Source: Limihaloglobus sulfuriphilus
GTDB taxonomy: Bacteria > Planctomycetota > Phycisphaerae > Sedimentisphaerales > Sedimentisphaeraceae
Direction of reading: 5' to 3'
Length of the DNA stretch: 64,000 nucleotides
Assembly (NCBI RefSeq): GCF_001999965.1
Contig: NZ_CP019646.1
Location: 1,054,001 to 1,118,000 of the forward strand
The translations under genes were made by a program, and so were the position numbers. A model generated the notes under the pieces. It was not told the origin of the DNA and ran no database searches. It was given only the letters and a program-made list of their open reading frames with translations. Positions within the stretch are counted from its first letter, which is position 1; each line of letters opens with the position of its first letter. This document shows, piece by piece, positions 54,574 to 63,117 of the stretch.

Positions 54574-57270
54574 TTATTCCTCATTATCATCGCAATAATT
54601 CATTTTTAACATAGTTGAGTCAGGTTCAAGTACTTCCATCAGCCCCATTGCTCCAAACCTGAGATACATGAGAGATTCGTTATTAGCCGGCTGGAATGTG
54701 CACTTATGGACATTGAGGCCGACACGCAGCATAGAGTAAGGCGAATAATCACCACAGAGGCCAATTACCGTACGCAGGACAGCCGCTCTTGTCCGCTGAG
54801 AATTCTCTATATGGTGCATACAGTAAACCAGAGCCGGCATAATCAATGTCTGGCGGGAACCACTCTTAAGCCAGAAGCGTTCAGGATAGTTAGGCAATCC
54901 TTCAATAAACTTATTCACAAGCATTTTTCTTACTTCCTCTCTGAGTTGATCGTCATAGAGGTATTCGTGCAGCCAAACCAATCCCTCTGGTGCATAACCG
55001 GTTGTAGTAAGGTCATTTTCTATATAGGTTACTGCATCACCTCTGGCAGATTCCAAATATCTAGAATCTCCTGTAAGACGTGCTAAGCCGGGGCGAAACC
55101 CCATACTGCAGGCTAGTGTCCATGAAAAGCCTCTGTACTCCGGTCTGCCGAACTCTGTATCAGGCAAAATATCTGTAACATAGTCTTTACAAACCATACC
55201 TATGCCGTAGTAGCCAACTGTTGTTCCCTTTGCGTTTTCACCAAACTCTTCAGCAAGCTGCTCTGAACGTTCCGGTGTTACTAAGAACTGCTCTATCCAG
55301 TCGAAATTCTTTTCAGCGGCATCAAGAAAGAGCTTCTTTTCATATTCTTTGCCATGTGAAGCAAGCTGAACCATTGCCAGTGAAATACTGCCGTTATCGC
55401 CTACAAAATACATTCTGCGTCTCATGCCATAGCCCATAATGAATGCGCCATCCTCTGTCTGCGTCGCCGCAATCATATGAGCCCATCGCATCGCAGAATT
55501 TATATAGTTTTGATTATTGGTATATTCGCCGAACGCCCGCATCATTCTTGCAGCATACACGTCGCCATAGAACCAATGCGTATAAGCGGCGTCCATAAAA
55601 TTTACTGACTGAAGGTGAATAAAATGCTTAGCAGTCTTTTCGAGTGTTTTCTCTATATCAATATCTTCAGATAATAAATCATTGCCCGCTGCCGATCTCA
55701 TATTTAAAGTAATATTGAACTTTGTGAACGGGAAATCCTCGGGAACACCGCCGCAGTTTATATCTAATTCAGTTATCTTTCCGGCAGCAAGAGTTTTATT
55801 AGTCCTTCCTGAGAGCGTACCATCAGCGATATCCAAATGAAAAAGACTTTTAACCTTATCACTTTGAGGGTTATGTACGTAAACGCGATACTGGAAGTCA
55901 TATTTGCCGTTGCCGGCATCCTTTATATTAGTCGTGCAATCAAGTATTTTAGGTGAATTCGCCATATACATCGCAAGACGCTGTAAAAGCAGACTGACTC
56001 TTCTGTCCTGGTAACTGCTCTCGGGCAGGCCGAACAAGGCAACTGAGGCGCCTGCATAATCGCCGTCACTGTAAATATCTAAACGTGCCAGACTGTGCTC
56101 TATACCGCTTGAATCAACCATTTTAATAAAGGGAATTCTTCGCGTTGCGTGAGACTTTATAACTTGAATAAATGTTTCAGGATTTCCGCCTGCTGTCTCA
56201 TAACGTTCCGGAAGTGCAGTCAGGGTGCCTGAGACATCCATGGAACCTTCAATATTAAATAGATTATTGCAGAAATAAGCTTCTTCCGGCTTAACCTGCT
56301 TGCTGTCACGTAACGGATCAAACATCCAGTCTGGAAAATCTGCATTCACTTTTTCGTACAGTTTGCGATACCTTATAATGTTTCCCGAAAGCGGGTATCT
56401 GCTCCTGTTGAAACTGCTTAATTTAATTTCACTAATAAAGATACTGCCTGAAGCCTCTCCCCATACAGTATTGGAATCTATACCCAGCTGTATTTTATTG
56501 ATTTTCGACGGGTCTGCCTGGTTAACCGCTCTTTCGTTTTCTCCTTCAGGCAGCATGTCTGCAAATGCAACCTGACAATCATCCCAATCTGACGTTAACT
56601 CTGCGAATCCAACCCAACTCTGCCCATTTTCATCGAAAACACGAACAGTAAGGATATCGAGCTGTGTGTGGCCTTTTACTCTGGCTTGTACGACAAATTT
56701 AGAAAGGTCATCCTCGATTTTAACAGGAAATTCAACAAACGCGCTTCCTTCAACAGCTTCCTGGTCTGGGAGCCCCATCTGAAGAACTTCGTTTTCCCTC
56801 GGGAAATCACATAGAGTATATTCAAAATTACTCTCCGCTCCTTTGACTAACTTGCAGTTTTGTTTGTCTGCAAAATCTAATGTCTTGACGATCTGTTCTA
56901 TCTCAACAGGACCGGACAAGGTTAATTCATCGAACGCAAACGCCTTTGGGTTAAGAACAATAAGATTTCCTGAATTGCTTAGATGGCTGTGAATAATTTT
57001 CCGTATCTCAGTCTTAATATTCAAGATCTGGCCCGGGGGCAGCACCAATATATTTGAAGGATCACTGCAAAAATCTGACAAGTTGTCATTGGTTACAAGT
57101 AGAGTTTCAAAATTGCTGCCTTCAAACAGTTTTTCAGTTTCACTTATTGATTTTCCAGTGCTGTATATGCCTATATTGACTTTACTCTTGATTGAATCAG
57201 AAAATAAAAATGAGGTACAGAACAGTTGTGCGGCTAAGACTAAACTTACTAAAAATCTTTTGTGTTTCAT
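54574..57270 (-). CDS. Large secreted protein of unknown function, helical-toroid-like C-terminus
   Basis: 898 residues, signal peptide (to about residue 25: C-T-S-F-L-F-S-D). I do not recognise the family. The first 300 residues include a beta-rich segment resembling a carbohydrate-binding jelly roll (F-V-V-Q-A-R-V-K-G, I-N-K-I-Q-L-G-I-D-S). The last 330 residues are helical with repeated R-Y/F...S-A...W pairs (R-W-A-H-M-I-A-A-T-Q-T-E-D-G-A-F, A-R-L-T-G-D-S-R-Y-L-E-S-A), as in six-hairpin glycosidase-type (alpha/alpha)6 folds. A glycoside hydrolase or lyase role is a guess. GGGAGC precedes the ATG. First gene of the esterase operon. Confidence 0.7.
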   Translation of the reverse strand: MKHKRFLVSLVLAAQLFCTSFLFSDSIKSKVNIGIYSTGKSISETEKLFEGSNFETLLVTNDNLSDFCSDPSNILVLPPGQILNIKTEIRKIIHSHLSNSGNLIVLNPKAFAFDELTLSGPVEIEQIVKTLDFADKQNCKLVKGAESNFEYTLCDFPRENEVLQMGLPDQEAVEGSAFVEFPVKIEDDLSKFVVQARVKGHTQLDILTVRVFDENGQSWVGFAELTSDWDDCQVAFADMLPEGENERAVNQADPSKINKIQLGIDSNTVWGEASGSIFISEIKLSSFNRSRYPLSGNIIRYRKLYEKVNADFPDWMFDPLRDSKQVKPEEAYFCNNLFNIEGSMDVSGTLTALPERYETAGGNPETFIQVIKSHATRRIPFIKMVDSSGIEHSLARLDIYSDGDYAGASVALFGLPESSYQDRRVSLLLQRLAMYMANSPKILDCTTNIKDAGNGKYDFQYRVYVHNPQSDKVKSLFHLDIADGTLSGRTNKTLAAGKITELDINCGGVPEDFPFTKFNITLNMRSAAGNDLLSEDIDIEKTLEKTAKHFIHLQSVNFMDAAYTHWFYGDVYAARMMRAFGEYTNNQNYINSAMRWAHMIAATQTEDGAFIMGYGMRRRMYFVGDNGSISLAMVQLASHGKEYEKKLFLDAAEKNFDWIEQFLVTPERSEQLAEEFGENAKGTTVGYYGIGMVCKDYVTDILPDTEFGRPEYRGFSWTLACSMGFRPGLARLTGDSRYLESARGDAVTYIENDLTTTGYAPEGLVWLHEYLYDDQLREEVRKMLVNKFIEGLPNYPERFWLKSGSRQTLIMPALVYCMHHIENSQRTRAAVLRTVIGLCGDYSPYSMLRVGLNVHKCTFQPANNESLMYLRFGAMGLMEVLEPDSTMLKMNYCDDNEE

Positions 57271-57348
57271 TTACAGCTCCCGGCTTTTGTTTGAAGATAC
57301 AATTTAATTACGAGTTAAGTTAAAAAATGTTTAAATTACAAATTAAGT

Positions 57349-57358
57349 TAAGCGCTTA
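57349..57358. promoter_or_regulatory. LacI-family-like operator
   Basis: TAAGCGCTTA is a perfect palindrome with a central CG, embedded in GTTAAGCGCTTACA. It resembles LacI-family operators (TGTAAGCGCTTACA type). It sits just downstream of the leftward promoter. A degraded second copy (TGTAATCGCTTGC) is at 57539-57551 near the rightward promoter. The regulator gene is not in the window. Confidence 0.55.
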
Positions 57359-57371
57359 CATAGCGATTGAT

Positions 57372-57399
57372 ATAATAACAACCACAATTGGCGTGTCAA
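57372..57399 (-). promoter_or_regulatory. Promoter of the esterase operon
   Basis: Minus strand: TTGACA (57394-57399), 16-base spacer, TATTAT (57372-57377). The palindrome 57349-57358 would lie at about +7 to +16, where a bound repressor would block transcription. Confidence 0.6.
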
Positions 57400-57573
57400 G
57401 CATTTCTCGTGGAATTTAAAATATTAAAGAAGCAGAAAATATGCTACTTGAAATAACAAGGGGTGTTTATATATTTAAAAAAAACCCTTTTCGATTAACA
57501 GAAATCGGTTTAGGGCAATAAATAATATTAAATTTCATGTAATCGCTTGCTTTTTGATGCCTGAAAGTTAAAA

Positions 57574-57579
57574 TATAAT
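57574..57579 (+). promoter_or_regulatory. -10 box of the sulfatase gene
   Basis: TATAAT, a perfect -10 box, 43 bases before the ATG at 57622. No good -35 box is found at normal spacing (TTGCTT at 57548 is 20 bases away), which may mean activator dependence. Confidence 0.45.
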
Positions 57580-57621
57580 TATCAAACAATAGTTAAATCT
57601 ATACTTGAAAAAGGGATAAAA

Positions 57622-59550
57622 ATGAACAATTTAACAGGTCTTTCAAGACGTAGCTTTTTAAAATCTGCTTTTGCCGGTCTGGCAGCCTCGGCGGTCCTGC
57701 CGTCTTTTAGCCGCAGTCTGGAGAAACAGCGTCCTAACATACTGTGGATATCCACTGAGGACATAACCCCGCATTTAGGCTGCTGGGGCGAAGAATTCGC
57801 AATAACTCCAAACATTGACCAATTCGCGGCTGAGGGCATCCGTTACACACGCGCCTTTACTGTACACGGAGTCTGCGCACCCAGCAGATCGGGCATTATA
57901 ACCGGCATGTATCCCTCAAGTCTCGGCTCGTGCAACATGCGGTGTACCGCATCAAAGCCTGATTCGATAAAATGCTTTACCGAATACCTCCGCAAAGAGG
58001 GCTACTACTGCACCAACAGGGCAAAAGAAGATTACAACTTTGAGACACCAAAGAATGCCTGGGATGTTTCCGGCGAGAATGACAGTGTAAAGAAAGGCCC
58101 TGTCAGCCACTGGAGAGACTGCCCCGAGGGTAAGCCCTTTTTCGCGGTATTCAACTTCATGGAGACCCACGAATCGAGGCTGTGGAACAGTGCTGATTTT
58201 GAAAACACCCACCCCGAGAAACTAAACAAATCGCAGTGGCAGGATCCGGCAAATATGCAGGTGCCGCCGATTTATCCCGATACTGAAGCGGTAAGGAAAG
58301 ACTTTGCCAGGCTATTTGAGCGAATTACCGAGTTTGATTATTTTGTCAAAGAGCGGCTTGACGAGCTCAAGCAGGCCGGTCTTTACGAAGACACCATCGT
58401 GTTTATCTGGTCAGACCACGGCAACGGCCTGCCGCGTGCAAAGAGATGGCTGTACGATTCAGGCACTCTGGCACACATTATTGTTCGTGTGCCGGAAAAG
58501 TTCAAAACATACGACTGCCCCAAACCTGGAAGCATTGACGATAGACTTATAAACTTTATTGATCTGGGACCTACCGTGCTTAATCTTGCAGGAATCAAGA
58601 CCCCTGAACACATGCAGGGACGGGCCTTCCTCGGCGAGAATCTGCCTCCGCAGCGTAATTACATATTCGCCGCCAGACAGAGGATTGATGAGCGGCATGA
58701 CATGATAAGGTCTGTAAGAGACCGCCGCTTCCGCTACATACGAAACTTTATGCCTTTCCAGCCGTATTTCAACCCTGTTCCGTATGCGGAAAAATGTAAC
58801 ACCATGAAAGAGCTTCGAAGGCTGCACAAAGATGGTAAGCTCAATGCGGTTCAGGCCCAATGGATGGCAGACCGGAGGCCGTTCGAAGAGCTCTACGACC
58901 TTGAGAATGATCCGTGGGAGACAAAAAATCTCGCCGATGACCCTCAATACAGCATTAGAAAGAAGCGACTGCAGACCGCACTCTATAACTGGATGGTAGA
59001 TACACGTGACACCGGTTTGCTGCCGGAGCCGGAAATGGCTCTCGAAACGCAGCGCTGCGGCAGTGAATATGAGATTTTTCACTCACCTGAAGGCAAAGAG
59101 CGGGTTATAAGGCTGCTCAATATCGCAAATGTGTCGTCCAACCCGTCAGATAGTGATCGACCATTGATAAACAATGCACTTGAGAGCAAAGATGCATCTG
59201 AAAGATACTGGGCAGTGCTGGCCCTGGGGGAAATGGACAAACCCGGTAAGAACGGCATTAAGAATCTTGAAAATGCCCTTAACGACGAATCGGCAAGTGT
59301 ACGGATTGCCGCGGCACAATCGCTGTATTTTCACGGCCGGAAAAAAACAGCCGCCGATTCACTCATAAAAGAACTCTACGCGAAGAATCTTCAGGATGAG
59401 ACGGTTCATTACGCGATTAACGTACTCGATTCATACTTCGGAGACGATGCAAAACCGGCTATAGAGAGAGTTAAAGAACTCCAGGATTCAAATCCCGGCA
59501 GATACAGCAAAAGAATGATCGAGATTTTTCTGGAAAAATTCGCCGTATAA
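57622..59550 (+). CDS. Sulfatase with C-terminal HEAT-type repeats
   Basis: 642 residues, the only large plus-strand gene. Twin-arginine start L-S-R-R-S-F-L-K-S-A-F-A. Sulfatase domain (about 35-480): I-S-T-E-D-I-T-P-H-L metal site, formylglycine motif C-A-P-S-R-S-G-I-I-T-G, W-S-D-H-G-N. The last 140 residues are helical repeats (R-Y-W-A-V-L-A-L-G-E-M, V-R-I-A-A-A-Q-S-L-Y) of the HEAT type, which usually mediate protein contacts. AAGGG precedes the ATG. A strong terminator follows. Divergent from the esterase operon and probably co-regulated with it. Confidence 0.93.
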   Translation: MNNLTGLSRRSFLKSAFAGLAASAVLPSFSRSLEKQRPNILWISTEDITPHLGCWGEEFAITPNIDQFAAEGIRYTRAFTVHGVCAPSRSGIITGMYPSSLGSCNMRCTASKPDSIKCFTEYLRKEGYYCTNRAKEDYNFETPKNAWDVSGENDSVKKGPVSHWRDCPEGKPFFAVFNFMETHESRLWNSADFENTHPEKLNKSQWQDPANMQVPPIYPDTEAVRKDFARLFERITEFDYFVKERLDELKQAGLYEDTIVFIWSDHGNGLPRAKRWLYDSGTLAHIIVRVPEKFKTYDCPKPGSIDDRLINFIDLGPTVLNLAGIKTPEHMQGRAFLGENLPPQRNYIFAARQRIDERHDMIRSVRDRRFRYIRNFMPFQPYFNPVPYAEKCNTMKELRRLHKDGKLNAVQAQWMADRRPFEELYDLENDPWETKNLADDPQYSIRKKRLQTALYNWMVDTRDTGLLPEPEMALETQRCGSEYEIFHSPEGKERVIRLLNIANVSSNPSDSDRPLINNALESKDASERYWAVLALGEMDKPGKNGIKNLENALNDESASVRIAAAQSLYFHGRKKTAADSLIKELYAKNLQDETVHYAINVLDSYFGDDAKPAIERVKELQDSNPGRYSKRMIEIFLEKFAV

Positions 59551-59573
59551 ACCAGAGACATAATAGACATTTT

Positions 59574-59619
59574 ACACCTGCCGCTACAAGCCGGCCTTAT
59601 AGCGGCAGGTGTGTTTTTT
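59574..59619 (+). terminator. Rho-independent terminator after the sulfatase gene
   Basis: A perfect 13-bp stem ACACCTGCCGCTA (59574-59586) with TAGCGGCAGGTGT (59600-59612), followed by G and TTTTTT (59614-59619). No T-run on the other strand, so it serves the plus-strand gene; the stem may still slow transcripts coming from 61230. Confidence 0.92.
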
Positions 59620-59625
59620 ACGATG

Positions 59626-61230
59626 TCAAGAGATATTATACTGGATCTTGTGTTTTTTCATTTCTTCCCGCATCTTTTCGAGTACCTCTTGATATTTTGG
59701 GTCAAACGCTAAATTATTGTTCTCGCCGGGGTCATTTTCATAATCATAAAGCTCTGGTTCAAATTTGCCGTTATTGACATATTTCCACCTCTTGCCGACA
59801 AGGGCCCTTTCCCAGTCCCTTCGATTCTCATCACTGAAATCCCAGAAATACTCGCTATAGGCATAATCTTTCGCAGGGAGGGCTTCTTTTAAAGTAGGCG
59901 TGAAATTTTCCCCAACAAGCCCCTCCGGTTCTTCTATTCCCAGATACGCGCAATATGTGGGAAAAAGATCAACATGCTCAACAAGGCCATCAGTGAAAAT
60001 ACCCGTCTTTTTAATACCCGGGCCGCACAGTATCATAGGGATGTTGATCGAGCCTTCAAACATGCATTTTTTCTGAATCATGCCGTGGTCAAGACACTGT
60101 TCACCATGATCCGATGTATAAACTACAAGCGTCTTATCTAAAAGTCCCATTCGAGCAAGACCATTGAGCAATCGACCTATCTCGTGATCCACGTAATTTA
60201 TGCATGCTATATACGCAGCCACAGTATTACGAACATCCTGCTCTGTCCAGCCTCTGCTTTCCGGCCTTATTCGCCTTGCCCATTCTCCGGTCTCTGGGTT
60301 TTTATACATTTCATTAAAACCCTGGTTCATGTTATTTTGCTGCGACCACCTTTTTCTTTCCGGCATATCATCTCCAAAAACCTTGTTCCAGTTTTTGGGT
60401 ATAACTACATTATCCGGATTGACATCTTTCATAAAACTAATCGGCGGATAAAGGGTAGGGTGTGGTTTCTCCAACCCCACCTGCAGATACCACTTATTAC
60501 CTTTGTTTCTGTTCATAAACTCTAATGCATGATCTACAACAATCGTATCAAAATGTGCATGATAGTCTATCCTGGAAGGGATGTATTCAGAATTATACGT
60601 TTCCTTGCCCCCTCCATAGCCGCCTGTTCCGTTTTCTAAATATTCAGTAGCTATCTCCTCACTGGTTGCGGCTCTGTAATCCTGGTTGTCATAAGTAAAA
60701 CCAATTTTTCTTTCCTGGAATCCAAAAAGCTGCTCTTCACTTTCGCCGATTAAATGCGATTTGCCGAGATGACCGGTATGGTAGCCGTATTTATTCAGAT
60801 GCGCGGGAAGTGTGTATTGATTTTCTAAAGCGTTAAAGTAATGCCATTTCCCCTTTCTATCCCCCATACCAAGATTCGAAGGGTATTTGCTTGTCAGGTA
60901 CGCAGGCCTGGCTGGTATGCATAGTGGACATGCCGTATAGGCTCTTCTGAAACATATCCCGTTTTCAGAAAGCATGTCAAGATAAGGGGTTTTCAGCTCA
61001 GGCTGAATACCTCGGTTTCCAAGAAAATCACCTCTGTGCTGGTCAGAGATGATAAATAGAATATTCACATCCTCAGGAATATCTTTTATATTCTTAAAAT
61101 CTATGGAAGGTTTTTCATTTGCTGACTTTGTGTCATCATTCAAACCGGTCAAAATGCTGCCTGCTGAAGCTGTTGTTCCGGCTGCGGCTGCGATGAAGTT
61201 CCGCCTTGATACATTTTGATTTTTCCCCAT
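59626..61230 (-). CDS. Sulfatase, tandem paralogue 1
   Basis: 534 residues. Tat signal V-S-R-R-N-F-I-A-A-A-A-G. Metal site I-I-S-D-Q-H-R-G-D, maturation motif C-I-P-A-R-P-A-Y-L-T (C-x-P-A-R variant rather than C-x-P-S-R), later Y-T-S-D-H-G-E and K-K-C-M-F-E-G-S. Close relative of the next gene upstream, likely a tandem duplication. Substrate unknown. AAAGG lies ten bases before the ATG. Confidence 0.92.
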   Translation of the reverse strand: MGKNQNVSRRNFIAAAAGTTASAGSILTGLNDDTKSANEKPSIDFKNIKDIPEDVNILFIISDQHRGDFLGNRGIQPELKTPYLDMLSENGICFRRAYTACPLCIPARPAYLTSKYPSNLGMGDRKGKWHYFNALENQYTLPAHLNKYGYHTGHLGKSHLIGESEEQLFGFQERKIGFTYDNQDYRAATSEEIATEYLENGTGGYGGGKETYNSEYIPSRIDYHAHFDTIVVDHALEFMNRNKGNKWYLQVGLEKPHPTLYPPISFMKDVNPDNVVIPKNWNKVFGDDMPERKRWSQQNNMNQGFNEMYKNPETGEWARRIRPESRGWTEQDVRNTVAAYIACINYVDHEIGRLLNGLARMGLLDKTLVVYTSDHGEQCLDHGMIQKKCMFEGSINIPMILCGPGIKKTGIFTDGLVEHVDLFPTYCAYLGIEEPEGLVGENFTPTLKEALPAKDYAYSEYFWDFSDENRRDWERALVGKRWKYVNNGKFEPELYDYENDPGENNNLAFDPKYQEVLEKMREEMKKHKIQYNIS

Positions 61231-61359
61231 GGTTGTTATACCTTTCTGAAAAGCATGAACAAGATTTTTAATGTTTCACAAACAAGCGATACAATAGAGA
61301 CATTTTGCCTTGAAACTATAAAGTTTACTTCTTTTACTAAATGGTTCTCCAATACAATG

Positions 61360-62973
61360 TCAAACAATGCCGCATTCTGCTTTACGCTTGTTCATTTTTT
61401 CCCGCATCTGTTCGAGTATTGAGCTATATTTCGGGTCAAACGCTAAATTTTTATTTTCGCCCGGATCTTGTTCTAGATCGTAAAGCTCGGGTTCGAACTC
61501 GCCATTGTCAATGTACTTCCACCGCCGGCTCACAACAGCCCTTTCCCAGCCTCTCTGATTCTTGTTATTTGAATCCCAGAAATACTCACAATACGCAATA
61601 TCTTTATCGGGTATTTTACCTTCTTTAAGAGTCTCAATTAGACTTCTTCCGGCAAGTCCATCAGGCGTTTCGATTCCAAGATAATCGCAATACGTTGGGA
61701 AAAGATCCGTAAGCTCTGCCGGCCCTCTATCAAACGGCCCTGTCTTTTTTACACCAGGACCGCAAAGTATAATTGGAACATTGATAGCCCCCTCCTGCAG
61801 ACATGTTTTCTGAACCATACCGTGATCAAGGCACATTTCACCATGGTCTGAGGCATAGACAATAAGTGTTTTATCCAACTGTCCCAACTCCTTGAGCCCA
61901 TGCAGCAGCCGCCCTATTTCGTGATCTACGTAATTTATGCACGCTATATACGCAGCAACAGCGTTGCGGACATCCTTCTCAGTCCAGCCCCTGCTCTCAG
62001 GCCTGAGCCGCCTTGACCACTCACCGGTTTCAGGATCTTTGTAAGTTTCGTAGTAGCCTTTATTCATGTTGTTTCTCTGTTTGTTTCTTTTCCTTGCCGG
62101 TATGTCATCTCCAAAAAACTGATCCCAGTTTTCTGGTATAACCACTTTAGAGGGATCGACATCGTTGATAAATTCAACCGGCGGATAAAGTGTCGGATGA
62201 GGTTTTTCCAACCCGACCTGCAGATACCATTTCCTGCCTTTGTTTCTCTTCATAAAATCCAGCGCACGATCTACAACAATGGTATCAAAATGAGCATGAT
62301 AATCTACTCTGGAAGCTAAGTATTCTGTGTTATAAGCCTCTTTGCCCCCGCCATAACCACCGGAGCCGTTTTCGAGATATTCGGTAACTATCGCCTCGCT
62401 CGTTGCTTTACGGTAATCCTCGTTATCGTATGTAAACCCGATTTCTCTTTCCTGAAAACCAAAAAGCTGCTCCTCAGTTTCACCTACTAAATGAGCCTTA
62501 CCGAAATTAGCAGTATGATAACCGTGTTTATGCAAATGTTCGGGCAGCGTATATTGCTTGTCCAGTACAACCCTGTAATGCCACTTGCCCTTTCCTTCTC
62601 TTTCTGTAAGTCCATATCCGGAAGGATATTTCCCCGTCAGATATGCAGGCCTTGCAGGCACACAGAGAGGACAGGCTGTATAGCCTCTGTTAAACCCTAT
62701 GCCGTTTTCAGCAAGCATATCAAGGTAAGGGGTTTTCAACTGCGTCTGCCTGCCGCGATTGCCGAGAAAATCTCCTCTGTGCTGGTCGGATAGAATGAAT
62801 AAAATATTCACATCCTCAGGGATATCTCTTAAGTATCCAGGATTTATAGACGTTTCATTCTTTGTTCTTTGCAGAATACCATCTATTCCTGCTAAGGCAC
62901 TGCTTGCTGATGCTGTTGTTCCCGCGGCCGCTTTTATGAAATTTCGTCTTGATACAGAAGTGTTGATGCTCAC
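61360..62973 (-). CDS. Sulfatase, tandem paralogue 2
   Basis: 537 residues. The GTG start at 62973 has AAGGG eight bases upstream. Tat signal V-S-R-R-N-F-I-K-A-A-A-G, metal site L-S-D-Q-H-R-G-D-F, maturation motif C-V-P-A-R-P-A-Y-L-T-G, Y-A-S-D-H-G-E. Alignable with paralogue 1 over the whole length without large gaps. 129 bases separate the two genes. Confidence 0.92.
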   Translation of the reverse strand: MSINTSVSRRNFIKAAAGTTASASSALAGIDGILQRTKNETSINPGYLRDIPEDVNILFILSDQHRGDFLGNRGRQTQLKTPYLDMLAENGIGFNRGYTACPLCVPARPAYLTGKYPSGYGLTEREGKGKWHYRVVLDKQYTLPEHLHKHGYHTANFGKAHLVGETEEQLFGFQEREIGFTYDNEDYRKATSEAIVTEYLENGSGGYGGGKEAYNTEYLASRVDYHAHFDTIVVDRALDFMKRNKGRKWYLQVGLEKPHPTLYPPVEFINDVDPSKVVIPENWDQFFGDDIPARKRNKQRNNMNKGYYETYKDPETGEWSRRLRPESRGWTEKDVRNAVAAYIACINYVDHEIGRLLHGLKELGQLDKTLIVYASDHGEMCLDHGMVQKTCLQEGAINVPIILCGPGVKKTGPFDRGPAELTDLFPTYCDYLGIETPDGLAGRSLIETLKEGKIPDKDIAYCEYFWDSNNKNQRGWERAVVSRRWKYIDNGEFEPELYDLEQDPGENKNLAFDPKYSSILEQMREKMNKRKAECGIV

Positions 62974-63071
62974 TGAAAGTTCCCTTACGAATTTTAAAAT
63001 AAACTTAATTTCTTAAAACTAAAAATCATGAACAGATTCTACTTTAAAGCTGAATCTTTCGTTGTAAAAAT

Positions 63072-63099
63072 GCAGAGCGGTTAGAAACAACCGCCCTGC
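63072..63099 (-). terminator. Terminator of the repeat-protein gene
   Basis: An 11-bp stem with one mismatch (GCAGAGCGGTT 63072-63082; AACCGCCCTGC 63089-63099), loop of 6. On the minus strand it is followed by ATTTTT. It lies 19 bases past the stop at 63118. Confidence 0.8.
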
Positions 63100-63117
63100 T
63101 TAATTGCTGGTTTTAAA

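Larger units (their letters stand above)
57271..57621. other. Divergent regulatory region between esterase operon and sulfatase
   Basis: 351 bases without a gene, AT-rich. It holds a promoter for each direction, a palindromic operator-like site and an 18-bp direct repeat with two mismatches (57306-57323 and 57334-57351), listed separately where strong enough. Confidence 0.7.
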
